A stretch of DNA of 7,112 nt, taken from contig USGA01000032.1 in NCBI GenBank assembly GCA_900554085.1, positions 1 to 7,112 on the forward strand, given 5' to 3'. Under the pieces are notes generated by a model that saw only the letters and a list, made by a program, of their open reading frames with translations, had not been told where the DNA came from and did not search any database. A program made the translations under genes and the position numbers. The first letter of the stretch is position 1; each line of letters opens with the position of its first letter. Positions 6,046 through 7,112 of this stretch are shown one piece after another. This DNA is from an uncultured Clostridia bacterium (GTDB lineage Bacteria > Bacillota > Clostridia > Christensenellales > CAG-917).

Positions 6046-6963
6046 TCATAAGTCGAATTCTTCGAAAACTTTTCCGTCGCCGTCGGAAGACGGAGCGTTG
6101 TCCGAAAGCGGATTGCCGCCGCCCTCTCCGCCGTGGTCGTCAAAAGGATTGCCGTCGTCGGGCCCGTTCCCGCCGCCGAAAGGATTGTCGTTCTTGGGGG
6201 GGCTGACGGGAGGGACGAATTTCTTCGCCTTTTCGCGGAGCAGGAAAGCCACGACGACGTACGCCGTGAGCCACGCCGCAAAAATGACTATTCCCGCGAT
6301 GCAGGCATTCTGGAAATGCGCGCTTTCCGCAACCGTGAGATTGTATCCCAGGCTCTCGAGAATTTCGCGCAACTGCTCGCTTCTTGCCGAATCGCCGTAA
6401 ATGCTGAGGTAGGACGCGCAGGGAATTATCGTGACAAGTCCCTGAACGAGGAAATACACTCCGCCGTAAAGATTGTACAGGTCGGACGCCGTCCTGTCGT
6501 TCATATAACGGCGCAACACGATGAAGAACATCGCGAACATCGCGCCCGTCAGCACCAGAACGTCGGCGGTGAAAGCCGTGTAGATGGACACCACGGGTTC
6601 AATGAAAGAGAAAGATTCCACCACCCCGACGACGAGGCGAGAGCCTGCGGTGAAAATCATCACCCAGTAAATGAAGTCGTCACGGTGGCAATAGAAATAT
6701 CCTCTGCGCGCGGACATCGTGAAAAGCACCAGCCCGCAGAGGTAACACAATGCGGCCGGCAGCACGCCCGAGAATATGATGTCCACTATTACCGTGAGCG
6801 CAACGGAAGCCGCCCCTTCGGGCAGACTTGCGGACACGTCGGAAACTATGCCCGTGACGTTGCGGAAAAGCGACACGGCAACGAGCACCGCCCATATAGC
6901 CGGATACCATTTCTGAGAGATTCGCCTCTCGGGTCTGTTCCTGAAGTTGTAAGGCACTTGCAT
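6046..6963 (-). CDS. Uncharacterised six-helix membrane protein with acidic NPF-rich C-terminal tail
   Basis: I do not recognise a named family. The 305-residue protein has about six hydrophobic segments (approximately 20-42, 53-82, 98-115, 123-150, 166-190 and 218-242) after a basic N-terminus (RNRPERRISQK), which suggests the N-terminus is cytoplasmic. Residues 86-95 form a basic, aromatic loop (RRGYFYCHRD). The last 55 residues are a disordered-looking, Gly/Asp/Asn/Pro-rich tail with three related units, DNPFGG (259-264), GNPFDD (271-276) and GNPLSD (283-288), and an acidic end EEFDL. There is no signal peptidase site. The ATG at 6963 lies 2 nt after the holA stop and lacks a ribosome binding site, so translation is probably coupled; a longer open frame from 7068 only overlaps holA. 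The stop is 8 nt before cdaA. The position suggests a link to envelope or c-di-AMP physiology, but this is inference only. Confidence 0.8.
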   Translation of the reverse strand: MQVPYNFRNRPERRISQKWYPAIWAVLVAVSLFRNVTGIVSDVSASLPEGAASVALTVIVDIIFSGVLPAALCYLCGLVLFTMSARRGYFYCHRDDFIYWVMIFTAGSRLVVGVVESFSFIEPVVSIYTAFTADVLVLTGAMFAMFFIVLRRYMNDRTASDLYNLYGGVYFLVQGLVTIIPCASYLSIYGDSARSEQLREILESLGYNLTVAESAHFQNACIAGIVIFAAWLTAYVVVAFLLREKAKKFVPPVSPPKNDNPFGGGNGPDDGNPFDDHGGEGGGNPLSDNAPSSDGDGKVFEEFDL

Positions 6964-6965
6964 AT

Positions 6966-7112
6966 TCAGAGAGTGAAAAGAGTCAGCACGGCTTCGTGCA
7001 GGGCGGCGTCCTTGCCGCGTTTGCCCGTGAGAATGTCGTACTGCATACCGTGGAGAGAATCGACGCATTTCTTGAGACGGACGGGAGTGTATCTGCCCAC
7101 CGTACGCCTACC
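6966..7112 (-). CDS. holA: DNA polymerase III delta subunit, C-terminus (cut by window edge)
   Basis: Forty-eight residues and a TGA (6968-6966) are visible; the start lies beyond the right edge. The end reads GRYTPVRLKKCVDSLHG, then MQYDILTGKRGKDAALHEAV and TLFTL. This fits the last helices of HolA/YqeN-type delta subunits, where an L..L..L..AD...KTG..D...ALE pattern precedes a Leu-rich end. HolA is the clamp-loader subunit that opens the beta sliding clamp. The assignment rests on a short C-terminal pattern and is moderate. The next gene starts 2 nt downstream (TGA-AT-ATG), indicating one transcript. Confidence 0.6.
   Translation of the reverse strand, partial: GRRTVGRYTPVRLKKCVDSLHGMQYDILTGKRGKDAALHEAVLTLFTL

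Overview
The window is bacterial. All supported genes lie on the minus strand, so gene order below runs from high to low coordinates. A cyclic-di-AMP synthase of the CdaA type, a DUF1015 protein, a DNA polymerase III delta C-terminus of the YqeN/HolA type and strong GGAGG-like ribosome binding sites together point to a Gram-positive, Clostridia-like member of the Bacillota. Coding GC is fairly high (about 55-60 percent by eye). This placement is inference, not a phylogenetic result.

Right block (7112 to 3989): a tightly packed operon. It holds the C-terminus of holA (cut by the window edge), a six-helix membrane protein with an acidic Asn-Pro-Phe-rich tail, cdaA, and a DUF1015 protein. Intergenic gaps are 2 and 8 nt, followed by an ATGA overlap, so the last three genes are probably co-translated. 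cdaA is broken in this sequence. Its membrane part (frame starting at 6037) and its catalytic domain (frame ending at 5206) are each intact but one base out of register near 5860-5880. Removing one base gives a 276-residue protein, the normal family length. The usual partner gene cdaR is not next to it.

Middle block (3988 to 2376): a 179-bp gap with two adjacent hairpins precedes a monofunctional aspartokinase (lysC-like) with two C-terminal ACT domains. The aspartokinase stop codon lies inside the terminal inverted repeat of a 127-bp element (2376-2502) that can fold end to end into one long imperfect hairpin. It may be a small non-autonomous repeat element, a terminator, or both.

Left block (2191 to 1): a small catabolic-looking operon with a textbook promoter (TTGACA, 17-bp spacer, TATAAT) and a 21-bp near-perfect palindrome over the expected transcription start. 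It encodes a divergent RpiB/LacA/LacB-family sugar-phosphate isomerase, an iron-dependent alcohol dehydrogenase, and, overlapping it by ATGA, a ROK-family repressor cut by the left edge. The simplest reading is a self-regulated sugar or polyol pathway. The isomerase lacks the histidines expected of a true ribose-5-phosphate isomerase, so its substrate is probably something else.

The most noteworthy observations are the cdaA frameshift, the hairpin element at the aspartokinase stop, the operator/promoter of the left operon, and the variant isomerase-dehydrogenase pair. No CRISPR array, tRNA, rRNA or transposase gene was seen.
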